A stretch of 64,000 nt of DNA, taken from contig NZ_PKFQ01000001.1 of assembly GCF_002939475.1 (NCBI RefSeq), positions 5,825,001 to 5,889,000 of the forward strand, given 5' to 3'. Position numbers and translations under genes: made by a program. Shown piece after piece: positions 8,306 through 17,173 of this stretch (position 1 is the stretch's first letter; every line of letters begins with the position of its first letter). This stretch comes from Streptomyces cinnamoneus. GTDB lineage: Bacteria > Actinomycetota > Actinomycetes > Streptomycetales > Streptomycetaceae. The notes beneath the pieces are model-generated. The model searched no databases. It saw only the letters and a program-made list of their open reading frames with translations, and was not told the DNA's origin.

Positions 8306-9856
8306 GTGGACGACATCCGCAAGGCCGACGTCGTGGTGGTCGGGGCCGGCCCCACGGGGCTCGCCGTGGCCGTGGGACTGCGCCAGCACGGAGTGGACGT
8401 GGCCGTGGTGGAGAAGGCGGCGCTGGGCAAGCGCGAGGCCAGGGCCGGGATCATCTGGCAGCGGGCCCTGGAGGTCCTGGCGGACCTGGGCTGCGCGCGC
8501 GAGATGACGGCGGAGGGCATCAAGCTGCGGCGCGTGGAGGTCTTCGCCGAGGGCCGTCGTGCGTGGAGGATGGGGATGGAGTGCGCCGGCACGGCCTTCC
8601 CGAACCCCCTGTCCATCGAACAGGACGCCGTGGAGCGGCTGCTCGGCGAGCGCCTGGTCGCCCTCGGCGGCCGCGTCGAATGGTCCACCGAGGCCGTCGC
8701 GGTCCGCACCGGGGGCGACGGCGCCGAAGTCGACGTCCGCACCGGGGACGGGGGCCTCACGACCCTGCGCTGCGCGTGGGTGATCGGGTGCGAAGGGGCG
8801 CACAGCGTCGTGCGCAAGGGCCTCGGGATCCCGTTCGAGGGCGGTCGGCGCCCCGACCTCCAGTGCGTCCAGCTCAACGCCGTGCCGGACTGGAAGGTGC
8901 CCTACCGGCCCGGGCACACCTACTTCTTCCTCGAACGCGGTCTGTCGATGGGCGTCTCGCCACGGCCCGGCGGCGGATACCGGTTCTTCGCCTTCCTCAC
9001 GGACCCCGACCCGACCGTCGAAGGGCCGCCCGGAGTGGAGGAGATGCGGGACCTGGTCGCGCGTTCCGCGCACGAGCCCGGAGTGCGGCTGGCGCCGACC
9101 GATCCGCCGTGGGCCAACCGCGCCCGCTTCCAGGACCGCGTCGCCGCGACCCTGCGGGAGGGGCGGGCGCTCCTGGCGGGCGACAGCGCGCACCTGTGGG
9201 CGCCGATCGGCGGCCACGGCCTCAACACCGGGCTGCGCGGAGCGCACAACCTCGCCTGGAAGGTCGCGGCGGCCGTACGCGGCTGGGCGGCCGACCCGTT
9301 CGCCCTGCTCGACACCTACAGCACCGAGCAGCGGCTCACGGCCGAGAAGGTCATGCGGGAGATGCGGCACAACCTCCTGGAGCTGCCGCCGACCGCCCTC
9401 GCCCTGCGCGGCATGCGCCTCGTCGGCGGGCCGGTGATGAGCACCCCCTGGGCCTCGGGCCGGATCAGGTCGATGCTCAGCGACCTGACCATGCACCACC
9501 GGGAGAGCGCCCTGTCGCAGGGCGGTGGCGGGGACCGGCTGCCGGACCCGTTCGTCCGGGTGCGGGGAAGGCACTGCCGGCTCCACGACCTGCTCTCCTA
9601 CCAGCGCTGGACCCTGCTGGCCGCACCCGGGGCCAAGGGGCCCGGCATGACCGACGACCACCTGCGCGCGCTGGTCGCCGGCTACCGCGCCCCGGTCGAT
9701 ATCCTCAGGCCCCGGACGGACCCGGACACGGTGCCCCGGCTGCCCGGCAAGGCCCTGGTGCTCGTCCGGCCCGACCGGCACATCGGGCTGCGCACCGACC
9801 GGGTGGAGGAGCTGGAGGCGTATCTGCGCAGGTGGTTCGCCCGGGACGCGGTCTGA
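8306..9856 (+). CDS. FAD-dependent monooxygenase, class A aromatic hydroxylase type
   Basis: The 516-residue protein carries the FAD Rossmann motif GAGPTG near the N-terminus, a DG-like segment (VIGCEGAHSVVRKGLG) and the ribose-binding GD motif GDSAHLWAPIGGHGLNTG. A C-terminal extension of about 130 residues resembles the thioredoxin-like domain of polyketide and aromatic hydroxylases. Such enzymes use NAD(P)H, FAD and O2 to hydroxylate aromatic or polyketide substrates. I chose the GTG after GGGGGGGAGACACCC because of its strong ribosome-binding site. The gene lies 1.1 kb from the indolocarbazole operon, on the other strand and separated by a nuclease-fold gene, so a tailoring role is possible but unproven. 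Confidence 0.85.
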   Translation: MDDIRKADVVVVGAGPTGLAVAVGLRQHGVDVAVVEKAALGKREARAGIIWQRALEVLADLGCAREMTAEGIKLRRVEVFAEGRRAWRMGMECAGTAFPNPLSIEQDAVERLLGERLVALGGRVEWSTEAVAVRTGGDGAEVDVRTGDGGLTTLRCAWVIGCEGAHSVVRKGLGIPFEGGRRPDLQCVQLNAVPDWKVPYRPGHTYFFLERGLSMGVSPRPGGGYRFFAFLTDPDPTVEGPPGVEEMRDLVARSAHEPGVRLAPTDPPWANRARFQDRVAATLREGRALLAGDSAHLWAPIGGHGLNTGLRGAHNLAWKVAAAVRGWAADPFALLDTYSTEQRLTAEKVMREMRHNLLELPPTALALRGMRLVGGPVMSTPWASGRIRSMLSDLTMHHRESALSQGGGGDRLPDPFVRVRGRHCRLHDLLSYQRWTLLAAPGAKGPGMTDDHLRALVAGYRAPVDILRPRTDPDTVPRLPGKALVLVRPDRHIGLRTDRVEELEAYLRRWFARDAV

Positions 9857-9891
9857 GAACCCGGGATGGCCCGGGCCGGCCCGGGGAGTGC

Positions 9892-10887
9892 CTACGACGT
9901 GGCCGGGGTGTATCCGTACAGCGGCGCGTGGTCGGAGACGCCCGTGGGCTGCCTGGTGGTGCGGTAGTCGGCCTGGTCGGCCTTCTGCGTCCACGAGTCG
10001 CAGCCGGTGAAGCCCGCCGTGGAGAACAGGTAGTCGATCTTCGATGAGGTGTAGGTGCCGGTGGCGGAGGCGTACGTGAAGTGCGTGACCTCGTCGGCGG
10101 CGTCGCCCGCCACGTACGACGTGCGGTCGCACTCCGTCAGCAGGTCGTACATCGGCTGGAGCTTGGCCGGGATCACGTGGTGGTAGAGGCCCATGTTGAA
10201 GTCGCCGCCCACGACGACCCGCGGGTACGCGGAGATCGTGCGCTTGAGGGTGGCGACCTGGGCGTCGTAGGCGCCGCTCTTCAGCAGGGTGTCGTTGTTC
10301 GCCAGGTGCGTGGTGCACAGGTGCGTCCGCCAGCCGGCGACGCCGACGCACAGCACCCGGGACCGGTCGGCGTCCGTGTCGAGGGGAACGGGCAGCACCA
10401 CGGGCTCGGGCCGGTCGTCGATGGTGCCCTTGACCAGGATGGCCGTGCCGAGGGTGCCGGAGAGGGCGCCCCGGCAGTTCGTGCGGCCGTCGGGGCGCTC
10501 GGAGAGGGCCGTCGCGGACGTCCAGCCCGGGCCGAGCGCCGTCAGGATGACGTCGAGCTGGCTGGGCCCGGTGGCCCCGCCGGCGACGGGCGGCCCGGAG
10601 CAGACCTCCTGGAGCATGACGACGTTGAGGTTGCGCACCCGCACGACCTCGGCGATGGCGTCCGCCTTCTTCTGCGGCTCGTTGCGGTACGGGCAGTAGC
10701 CTGCGTCCGCCGGGCTGGTTCCGCCGGCCTCGCCGCAGATGTTCCAGGTCATCGCGCGTACGGACTCCACCGCGGTGGAGCCGCCCGCGGCGCCCGCGGT
10801 CGTGGGCAGGCCGAGCGTCGCCGCCGCGGCGGCCGCCAGGGGGACCAACGCCCGGCGCAGCCGGTCACCTATCCGGAATGTTCTCAA
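9892..10887 (-). CDS. Secreted endonuclease/exonuclease/phosphatase family protein
   Basis: From the TTG start the 331-residue protein opens with a basic n-region (MRTFRIGDRLRRALV) and a hydrophobic Ala-rich core ending near AGAAGG, a signal peptide. The rest has the EEP (DNase I-like) fold: MTWNICG, LQEVCSG with the metal-binding Glu, TTHLANND, GGDFNMG and the terminal SDHAPLYGY with the catalytic Asp-His. It probably hydrolyses extracellular nucleic acid or phosphodiesters; which one cannot be told. I chose TTG because AGGAG precedes it by 7 nt; an in-frame GTG 54 bp upstream has no such site. That AGGAG lies inside a perfect hairpin, listed separately. Confidence 0.85.
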   Translation of the reverse strand: MRTFRIGDRLRRALVPLAAAAAATLGLPTTAGAAGGSTAVESVRAMTWNICGEAGGTSPADAGYCPYRNEPQKKADAIAEVVRVRNLNVVMLQEVCSGPPVAGGATGPSQLDVILTALGPGWTSATALSERPDGRTNCRGALSGTLGTAILVKGTIDDRPEPVVLPVPLDTDADRSRVLCVGVAGWRTHLCTTHLANNDTLLKSGAYDAQVATLKRTISAYPRVVVGGDFNMGLYHHVIPAKLQPMYDLLTECDRTSYVAGDAADEVTHFTYASATGTYTSSKIDYLFSTAGFTGCDSWTQKADQADYRTTRQPTGVSDHAPLYGYTPATS

Positions 10888-10891
10888 CCGA

Positions 10892-10928
10892 GTCTCCTGT
10901 GGGTTCGGGGTGCGAGCGCACAGGAGAC
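10892..10928 (-). promoter_or_regulatory. Hairpin sequestering the ribosome-binding site of the secreted EEP gene
   Basis: On the transcribed (minus) strand GTCTCCTGTG is followed after 17 nt by its exact complement CACAGGAGAC, which contains the Shine-Dalgarno AGGAG and ends 4 nt before the TTG start. A 10-bp perfect stem would mask the ribosome-binding site. This is a candidate translational switch, either thermosensitive, ligand-responsive or protein-controlled. The pairing is seen directly; function is inferred. Confidence 0.7.
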
Positions 10929-10982
10929 GATAAGTCGTCACATTCGTTGGGACCTCATGGTTTTCCTCTCATCCGGTGTTCC

Positions 10983-12200
10983 TCACGCGTGGATCCGCAC
11001 CATCATCCGTTCCGGTCCGTGGAACACGAGGTCCTCCGCGTACCGCACCGCCTCCCCGTCCGCCGGGGCGAGCCCTGGCAGGCCCCGCAGCAGCTCGCTC
11101 AGGCCGATCTCCGCCTCGACGCGCGCCAGCGGGGCCCCGACGCAGTAGTGGATGCCCATGCCGAAGCCGCTGTGGCGGCGCGCGTCGCGGTGGACGTCCA
11201 GCCGGTCGGGGTCCGGGAAGTGGCCGGGGTCGCGGTTGGCGGCGCCCAGCACCAGGGTGACCTTGGCGCCCCGCGGGATGGCGCGTCCGTCGATCCGGTC
11301 GTCCTCCCGGGCCCAGCGACTGATCATCTGCACGGGCGAGTCGTAGCGCACCAGCTCCTCCACGGCCCCCGGCATCAGCTCCGGCCGCTCCCGCAGCACC
11401 GCCAGCTGATCCGGGTGGGCGAACAGGGCCAGCAGGCCCTTGGCCAGCAGGTTGGTGGTCGTCTCGTGCCCGGCCGTGAGCAGGTGGATGCACGTGCCCA
11501 CCAGCGCGTCCTCCCCCAGGGGAAGTTCCTCCTCCGCGCGCAGCATGGCCCCGATGAGGTCGGGCCCGAAGCCCTCCTTCCGGGCTCGGCGGCGGGCCAG
11601 TTCGGCGCGGAAGTAGGCGTCCAGCTCCCGGGCCGCCGCGTCCGCGACCGCGAAGGCGTCCGCCCGCCGGGCCACGCGGGAGCTGGTGGCCTGCTGGAGG
11701 TCCACGGCCTGGGCCCGGAACCAGGGGCGGTCCTCGCGCGGCACGCCCAGCAGTTCGCTGATGACGAGGATGGGCAGGGGCGCGGCGAAGCCGCCGACCA
11801 GGTCGGCCGTCGCGTCCTCCGTCGCCTTCGCGCCCAGTTCGGCGACCAGATCGGTGGCCAGCCGGCGGACGCGCGGACGCAGCTCCCGCACGATGCGCGG
11901 CGTGAAGCTCTTGGCCACCAGGGCCCGCACGCGCGTGTGCTCCGGAGGGTCCATGAAGACCATCCAGTTGGCGGTGGTGCGCCGCAGGTGCGGGCACTCC
12001 TGCGGCAGCCGGGCGGGCAGTGCCCCCCGCCCGTAGCGCCGGCTGGTCAGCACGTGCGCCACGTCGTCGTGGCGGAAGAGGTACCAGCCGTCCCCGGCCC
12101 AGTGGACCGGATCGGCCTCCCGGTAGCGGCGGTAGAGGGGGTAGGGATCGGGAAGGTGGACGTCCGCCGTGCGGAAGGGAGCGGGAAGGGGGCCGGTCAT
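10983..12200 (-). CDS. rebP: Cytochrome P450, RebP/StaP-type indolocarbazole coupling enzyme
   Basis: The 405-residue P450 has an I-helix AGHETT motif (243-248), ExxR (E282-R285) and the heme-ligand loop FGMGIHYCVG with Cys353. Homologues RebP and StaP oxidise chromopyrrolic acid, closing the aryl-aryl bond and driving decarboxylation together with the C protein. Its start overlaps the stop of the upstream C gene by 4 bp (ATGA), indicating translational coupling, and it is the last gene of the O-D-C-P operon. Assignment as P450 is certain. The pathway role rests on gene order and the three companions, since StaP-specific residues were not checked by alignment. Confidence 0.88.
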   Translation of the reverse strand: MTGPLPAPFRTADVHLPDPYPLYRRYREADPVHWAGDGWYLFRHDDVAHVLTSRRYGRGALPARLPQECPHLRRTTANWMVFMDPPEHTRVRALVAKSFTPRIVRELRPRVRRLATDLVAELGAKATEDATADLVGGFAAPLPILVISELLGVPREDRPWFRAQAVDLQQATSSRVARRADAFAVADAAARELDAYFRAELARRRARKEGFGPDLIGAMLRAEEELPLGEDALVGTCIHLLTAGHETTTNLLAKGLLALFAHPDQLAVLRERPELMPGAVEELVRYDSPVQMISRWAREDDRIDGRAIPRGAKVTLVLGAANRDPGHFPDPDRLDVHRDARRHSGFGMGIHYCVGAPLARVEAEIGLSELLRGLPGLAPADGEAVRYAEDLVFHGPERMMVRIHA

Positions 12201-13873
12201 GTCACGCCTCCGCGTACCGTGTCGGCCAGCGCCCCGGGGTCGGCGGGCGGTCGCGCACCGCGCCAGGCGACGTGGCCATCGGGTCGTACGAGCACATACG
12301 GGCTGCCGTAGAGGGCGCCCACCGCCGGGTTCTGGCAGTGGAAGGTCTCCAGCGGCACGCGCCTTCGCGCGAAGGCGTCCTCCAGCGCGCCCTCCGCCGC
12401 CGTGGACGCCCTCCCGTCGGGGCCGGGCGCGCCCGCCGGCGCCTGGCCCGTGAAGCACATGAGCCGGAAGGCCCGGCCGAACAGGTCCAGGGTGGAGACC
12501 CCTTCGCCCAGCCACGCGTGCGGGGCGCGGGCGCCGGGGACGGCCGCGGTGCGCCAGCACTCGTCGTCCGCCCCGGTGCCGTCGCGCACGATCAGCGGCG
12601 AGTCGTAGCGGAATCCGAAGTGCACGTCCGGGGCCTCGAACTCGCGGCGCACGCCGCCGCGTTCCATCGCCGCCGCCAGCGCCGCGCGGGCCCGTTCGCC
12701 CTCCGGGGAGTCCAGCAGGATCTCCTTGGGCAGCTCCCGGCCCATGGTCCGCTGCAGGTTGACGTTGGCCTCCTCCAGGCTGTGCTCGGCCACGGGCCGG
12801 CGCTCGGTGTCGTATGCGTCGAGCAGCCGCGGGCCGGCCCAGCCCGCCAGTTCGGCGGCCAGTTTCCAGCCCAGGTCGGCGGCGTCGACGATGCCGGTGT
12901 TCATGCCGAAGCCCCCGGAGGGCGAGAGCGTGTGGGCGGCGTCCCCCGCGAGCAGCACCCGCCCCAGGCGGAAGCGCCCGGCGATGCGGTGGGTGAGGTG
13001 CCAGACGTTGTCGGAGAGGACCTCCAGCGGGGTGTCGAAGGCGATGGCCGAACGGACCATGGCGAGCGGGTCCCCGCCGCCCCCCTCCTCCGCCGTCCCC
13101 GCGTCCACGCCCACCGTCAGCCGGTACAGCTCGCGGCCGTCGATCGACCGCAGCGGGAAGCGCAGCGCCGGGGGCTGCGTCAGGAAGTACACCAGCGCGT
13201 TCCGCGCTCCGAGCCGTTCCCGCAGCCCCGGCGCCCGGAAGAGGATATTCCGGAAAACGCGCGTGGCGTACAGGTCCGGCGCGGGGACCCCCGTCGCCTT
13301 GCGCACGGGCGACGACGCGCCGTCGCAGGCGACCAGGTAGCGGGCCCGCACGGTCAGGCGCGAGGCGTCCCGGAGGTCCGTCGCCGTGGCCGTCACCCCG
13401 TCGTCGTCCTGGACGAAGCCGTCCAGCCGGCACCGCCGCCGCAGCGGACTCCCCGCACCGCTCCCGTGCACCCCCACCTCCCGCGCCAGCAGCGGCGCCA
13501 GCCAGTGCTGGGGACAGGCGTGCTCGGGCTCGGGCGTGTACGACGGCAGCGGACGGGAGTCGGCCGTGCCGAAGCGGAGGCGGTGGATCTCGTGCCCTCC
13601 GACGGCGGTCACCCAGGCGACGTCCAGCGGATGGTCGCCCGGCCACCCCGCGGCGCGGATCCGGCCGGCCAGGCCCCAGCGGCGGAACAACTCCATCGAG
13701 CGGGGGCCGACGTTGCTCACCTTCGGGTGTGCGACCACCCCGTCCGAGGCGTCCACGACCAGGAAGTCCACCCCCCGGTACGCCAGGTCCAGGGCGAGGG
13801 CCAAGCCCACCGGGCCCCCGCCCACGATCAGCACGTCGGTGTCACAGACGCGCGCACTCGCCTTCGTCGTCAT
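12197..13873 (-). CDS. rebC: FAD-dependent oxygenase, RebC/StaC-type
   Basis: The 558-residue flavoprotein has GGGPVG (18-23), GPRSMELFRRWG (56-67), LLAGDAAHTLSPSGGFGMNTG (GD at 310-311) and a C-terminal domain ending in HVAWRG. As I recall the RebC sequence, identity is high along its whole length, including AGWPGDHPLD and RVFRNILFRAP. RebC and StaC decide how far the P450-derived intermediate is oxidised: RebC leads to arcyriaflavin, StaC to K252c. Aligned to RebC, the active-site Phe216 position is Val228 here (StaC-like), Arg230 is kept as Arg242, and Arg239 is kept as Arg251 (RebC-like). The outcome therefore cannot be read directly. It starts 9 bp after the D gene and overlaps the P450 start by 4 bp. 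Confidence 0.92.
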   Translation of the reverse strand: MTTKASARVCDTDVLIVGGGPVGLALALDLAYRGVDFLVVDASDGVVAHPKVSNVGPRSMELFRRWGLAGRIRAAGWPGDHPLDVAWVTAVGGHEIHRLRFGTADSRPLPSYTPEPEHACPQHWLAPLLAREVGVHGSGAGSPLRRRCRLDGFVQDDDGVTATATDLRDASRLTVRARYLVACDGASSPVRKATGVPAPDLYATRVFRNILFRAPGLRERLGARNALVYFLTQPPALRFPLRSIDGRELYRLTVGVDAGTAEEGGGGDPLAMVRSAIAFDTPLEVLSDNVWHLTHRIAGRFRLGRVLLAGDAAHTLSPSGGFGMNTGIVDAADLGWKLAAELAGWAGPRLLDAYDTERRPVAEHSLEEANVNLQRTMGRELPKEILLDSPEGERARAALAAAMERGGVRREFEAPDVHFGFRYDSPLIVRDGTGADDECWRTAAVPGARAPHAWLGEGVSTLDLFGRAFRLMCFTGQAPAGAPGPDGRASTAAEGALEDAFARRRVPLETFHCQNPAVGALYGSPYVLVRPDGHVAWRGARPPADPGALADTVRGGVT

Positions 13874-13882
13874 GGCCGGTCC

Positions 13883-16800
13883 TCACTCGTCGCGGCGGAA
13901 GAAGTCGGCGTAGAAAGCAGTCATCTCGGCGACCTGCGGGGGAACCGGCCCGCACTTGCGCGCCGCCGCCGACAGGTGCGCGAAGCGCAGCGCCAGCGCG
14001 CGGCGGGCCACGTCCGGGCGGGGTGTCACGCCGGGCACGTCGGCCAGTTCGAAGGTCGGGCCGGCCGTCCTGCCGCGCCGCCCCGACTCCATGGTGACGA
14101 GCAGCTCGGCCAGCGGGCGCATGACGCCGGTCATCACGTCGATCGAGGCGTTCATCAGCTTCGAGCGGCGCAGGCTCCCGTCGGGGCTCTGCCCGAAGTG
14201 CTGCGCCATCAGCTGGAGCATCAGGTGGTAGGAGTGGTTGAACAGCCGCCCCACGGCCCGCGCCTCGGGGTCCGTGACCGGGTCCTTCGCCCCGTCGCCG
14301 CCCGGCCCCAGCGTCGGGTTGCGCAGCACCGGGTAGGCGGGGCTCCAGGGCAGCAGCCGCCCGTACGGGCCCGGGACCCGCTCGCTGGTCAGCACCTCCC
14401 CGATCCGCAGGAAGCTCTGGAAGTGCGACGAGTCCGAGGGCGCCGCGGGGCCCAGGGCGCCGCCCTCGCCCTGCTCGGTGATGAAGTCGACGGCGAACAG
14501 CGCGCTTTGCAGGTCGTCGACCTCCAGTTGGTAGTCGGGGTGACGGGAGTTGACCGACTCCCGCATGAACACGTGGTGCTCACCGCCCCCGCGGCCCTTG
14601 TCCACCAGGAACAGGTCGGGCACGCGCTGCAGCCCCTCCCGGATCGCCGCGTACAACTCGCTCACCGAACCCCAGGCGGTCGGGGCGGCCTCCGCCGCGG
14701 CCACCCCGCCGGCCGTCTCCGGCCGCCCGGCACACCGCAGCTCCGGCGTCAGGCCCGCCGGCTGTTCGATGGCGACGTACCGCTCGACGCTGCCCACGCT
14801 GAGCCCCTCCAGCGCGAAGTCCAGCGGCACCGGCAGCTCGCTGTTGAGCGTCGCGAAGTCGATCGCGGGGATGTGGAAGGGCTCGCCCATCGCGGTGATG
14901 ATGTTGTTGACCAGCAGGAAGTGGATCATCTCCTCGCGGGCCACGTTCAGCAGGATGCCGCGGATGCCGTCGTCCAGCGTGGCGCCGCCCTGCCCGCACG
15001 CCAGCTCCAGCTGCCGCGCCGTCCAGCTGCCGCGCCGCACGTACTCCCGCCCGGCGCCGTGCGTCGGCACCGAGAAGGCCGCGTACAGGTACTGCAGCAT
15101 CACCGCCAGCTCCAGCGTGGCCGCCTGCTTCAGCACGGTCCACAGCTCGCCCCGCGTGCCGATCACCGGCCCCACGGGGCTCCGGGCCGGAACGGCGAGC
15201 GGCGGGCGGGTGCGTGCCTGGAGGTTGCGCAGATAGGCCAGCAGCAGCCGGGCCTTGGGGTCCGACAGGTCGCGGGTGGGCGGCATGTAGTAGGTCTTCG
15301 GCTTGTTGCGCGGATCGCACATCTGCCACGCCAGCTCCGCGTACGTCTCGACCTTGCAGCGGTCGGCGAGGCTGAACACCTCCGACCGCATGAAGGTGGA
15401 CACGTGCTCGTAGTAGGCGAAGACCTCCCTGTGCAGCAGCTCGAAGTCCACGTCCTCGCGGGGCACGTCGTCCAGGTGCCAGTCGTCGGGCAGGACCCGT
15501 ACGGCCAGCGAGCCGGCGCCCGCCCAGAAGCCCAGCGCGTCCTCGTCGTCGTACGCCGCCCACGCCGAGCCCTCCGCCCGCGGGTCCACGCCCGGCGGCC
15601 CGTCCTCGGCGCCGGCCGACAGCAGCACCCGGCACGTGCCCGCCCGCTCGCCGCGCAGGACGAGCAGGCCGTGGCCGTGCTCGTCGGTCTCCACGACGCA
15701 CTCCTCGGCGAAGGGCCCCTCGCCGCGCACGCCGAGGACGACCGCGTCGCCGCAGCGGGCCCCCGGCGCGCCGGCCCGCCCGTCGGCGGGCAGCGCGCGG
15801 GGGTTGTAGAACTGGCGCACGCGCACCCGCCCGGCGCTCGCCGGGCGGCCGCGCACGTACGCCCGCAGCGGCACGCCGACCGCGTGGTCACGGCCGTTGG
15901 CCCGGTCGCGGTGGTGCAGGACCACCAGCGACTCGTCGCTCTGGACGTTGACCTCCCGCTCGCGCGCCAGCGTCACCCGCCGCCCGTCGGCCCCCGTGCC
16001 GGTCAGGCACAGCCCTTCGCCCGCCGCCCGCTCCCAGCCCGGCTCGGCCGGCACGGCGACCAGCCCCGAGGTGAGGTCGCCGGGGTAGGAACCGGAGGGG
16101 AGCAGGGCGACCAGCCGCCCGGAGCCGGCCGTGCGCAGCTCCAGGTCGCCGGCGTCCACCGGCGGGCCGAGCCGGTGCAGGAGCCCGGGGCCCGCCTCGC
16201 GGGCCCGGTGGGTGACCGGCACGGCGGAGACCATGTCGAACGCGGCGCGCCCGTCGGCCAGGTCCACCGTGCAGTGGTGCAGCCGGCCGGCCGCGTCCGC
16301 GGTGGGGACGAGCAGCCGGCCGGCCGGGTAGGTGCGCAGCTCGTGGGCGTGCCAGGGCGCGATCGTGCCCCGCACCCGCCACTGGGCGGGGGTGTCCGGG
16401 ACGCGGGGCGAGGCCATGTCGTCCAGCGCGAAGCGGACCACGAGCCCGTCCGCCCCGCCCTCCACGGCCGTGCGCAGCGCCAGGGCGGCGGGGGAGAGGT
16501 CGGCGTCGGGCAGCCACTGGAGCGCGCTGCCCGGCCCGTCCTCACCGGTGACCACGAACTGGTGCACCGCGCCGTAGCGCAGCTGCTCCGCCAGGGCGTG
16601 CTCGCCCACGTCGAGGATGCGGCGGAAGTCGGCCCAGCGGGGCGGGTGGAAGCCCTCCACCTCCCCCATGAGCATGTATCCGTCGTCGTGCGAGCGGCCC
16701 AGCCGGCCGAAGCCGAACCGGCCCACCATCAGGGCCGTCGTCCACCGGGAGGCCGGGTCCAGGTCGAAGACCCGGGCCCGGTTGACGGTGGTGCGCAGAT

Positions 16801-17173
16801 AGGCGTTGTAGTGGCCCCAGACGTCCACGCTGCGGCCGACCACCGGGTCGCCGGTGTCCGGAGCGCCGCCGCCGGGGTGCTCGGCGGAGACGATCCGCGC
16901 GTCCAGCCAGAAGTGTCCGTTGCCGTCGAAGTGCCAGCCCTTCGCCGCGCTGAACTCCCCTTCCCCGTCCGGCCGCCCCTCGCCGTCGAAGCGCGGGCCG
17001 AGCCGTTGCAGGTAGTCGTGGTACTCGGCCGCGGGCCGGTCGGTGGGGAACGGGCCGTCGCCCGTCAGGGCGCGGCCCGTGGCCAGGTCGACCAGCCCGC
17101 TGCGCGGCCCGGTGGGCAGTTTGGTCGTCGCGGTGCCCGCGAAGTGGAGCCGGGGCAGGTCGAAGACGCTCAT
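13883..17173 (-). CDS. rebD: Chromopyrrolate synthase, RebD/StaD/VioB family
   Basis: The 1096-residue protein begins MSVFDLPRLHFAGTATTKLPT, the typical start of VioB/RebD proteins, and is of the usual size (about 1000-1100). The second half carries the VioB ferritin-like region with LELAVMLQYLYAAF (Glu688) and NVAREEMIHFLLVNN (Glu747, Glu748, His751). RebD and StaD dimerise two imine molecules made by the O enzyme from L-Trp (or 7-chloro-Trp), giving chromopyrrolic acid; VioB makes the related imine dimer for violacein. Its ATG overlaps the O stop by one base (TGATG). No VioE or VioC/D gene accompanies it, so the indolocarbazole branch is favoured over violacein. Confidence 0.93.
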   Translation of the reverse strand: MSVFDLPRLHFAGTATTKLPTGPRSGLVDLATGRALTGDGPFPTDRPAAEYHDYLQRLGPRFDGEGRPDGEGEFSAAKGWHFDGNGHFWLDARIVSAEHPGGGAPDTGDPVVGRSVDVWGHYNAYLRTTVNRARVFDLDPASRWTTALMVGRFGFGRLGRSHDDGYMLMGEVEGFHPPRWADFRRILDVGEHALAEQLRYGAVHQFVVTGEDGPGSALQWLPDADLSPAALALRTAVEGGADGLVVRFALDDMASPRVPDTPAQWRVRGTIAPWHAHELRTYPAGRLLVPTADAAGRLHHCTVDLADGRAAFDMVSAVPVTHRAREAGPGLLHRLGPPVDAGDLELRTAGSGRLVALLPSGSYPGDLTSGLVAVPAEPGWERAAGEGLCLTGTGADGRRVTLAREREVNVQSDESLVVLHHRDRANGRDHAVGVPLRAYVRGRPASAGRVRVRQFYNPRALPADGRAGAPGARCGDAVVLGVRGEGPFAEECVVETDEHGHGLLVLRGERAGTCRVLLSAGAEDGPPGVDPRAEGSAWAAYDDEDALGFWAGAGSLAVRVLPDDWHLDDVPREDVDFELLHREVFAYYEHVSTFMRSEVFSLADRCKVETYAELAWQMCDPRNKPKTYYMPPTRDLSDPKARLLLAYLRNLQARTRPPLAVPARSPVGPVIGTRGELWTVLKQAATLELAVMLQYLYAAFSVPTHGAGREYVRRGSWTARQLELACGQGGATLDDGIRGILLNVAREEMIHFLLVNNIITAMGEPFHIPAIDFATLNSELPVPLDFALEGLSVGSVERYVAIEQPAGLTPELRCAGRPETAGGVAAAEAAPTAWGSVSELYAAIREGLQRVPDLFLVDKGRGGGEHHVFMRESVNSRHPDYQLEVDDLQSALFAVDFITEQGEGGALGPAAPSDSSHFQSFLRIGEVLTSERVPGPYGRLLPWSPAYPVLRNPTLGPGGDGAKDPVTDPEARAVGRLFNHSYHLMLQLMAQHFGQSPDGSLRRSKLMNASIDVMTGVMRPLAELLVTMESGRRGRTAGPTFELADVPGVTPRPDVARRALALRFAHLSAAARKCGPVPPQVAEMTAFYADFFRRDE

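Noticed and set aside
6503..10351. 1282-codon open frame on the minus strand across the MFS and monooxygenase genes
   Set aside because: It crosses a tRNA gene and terminators and has no recognisable domain.
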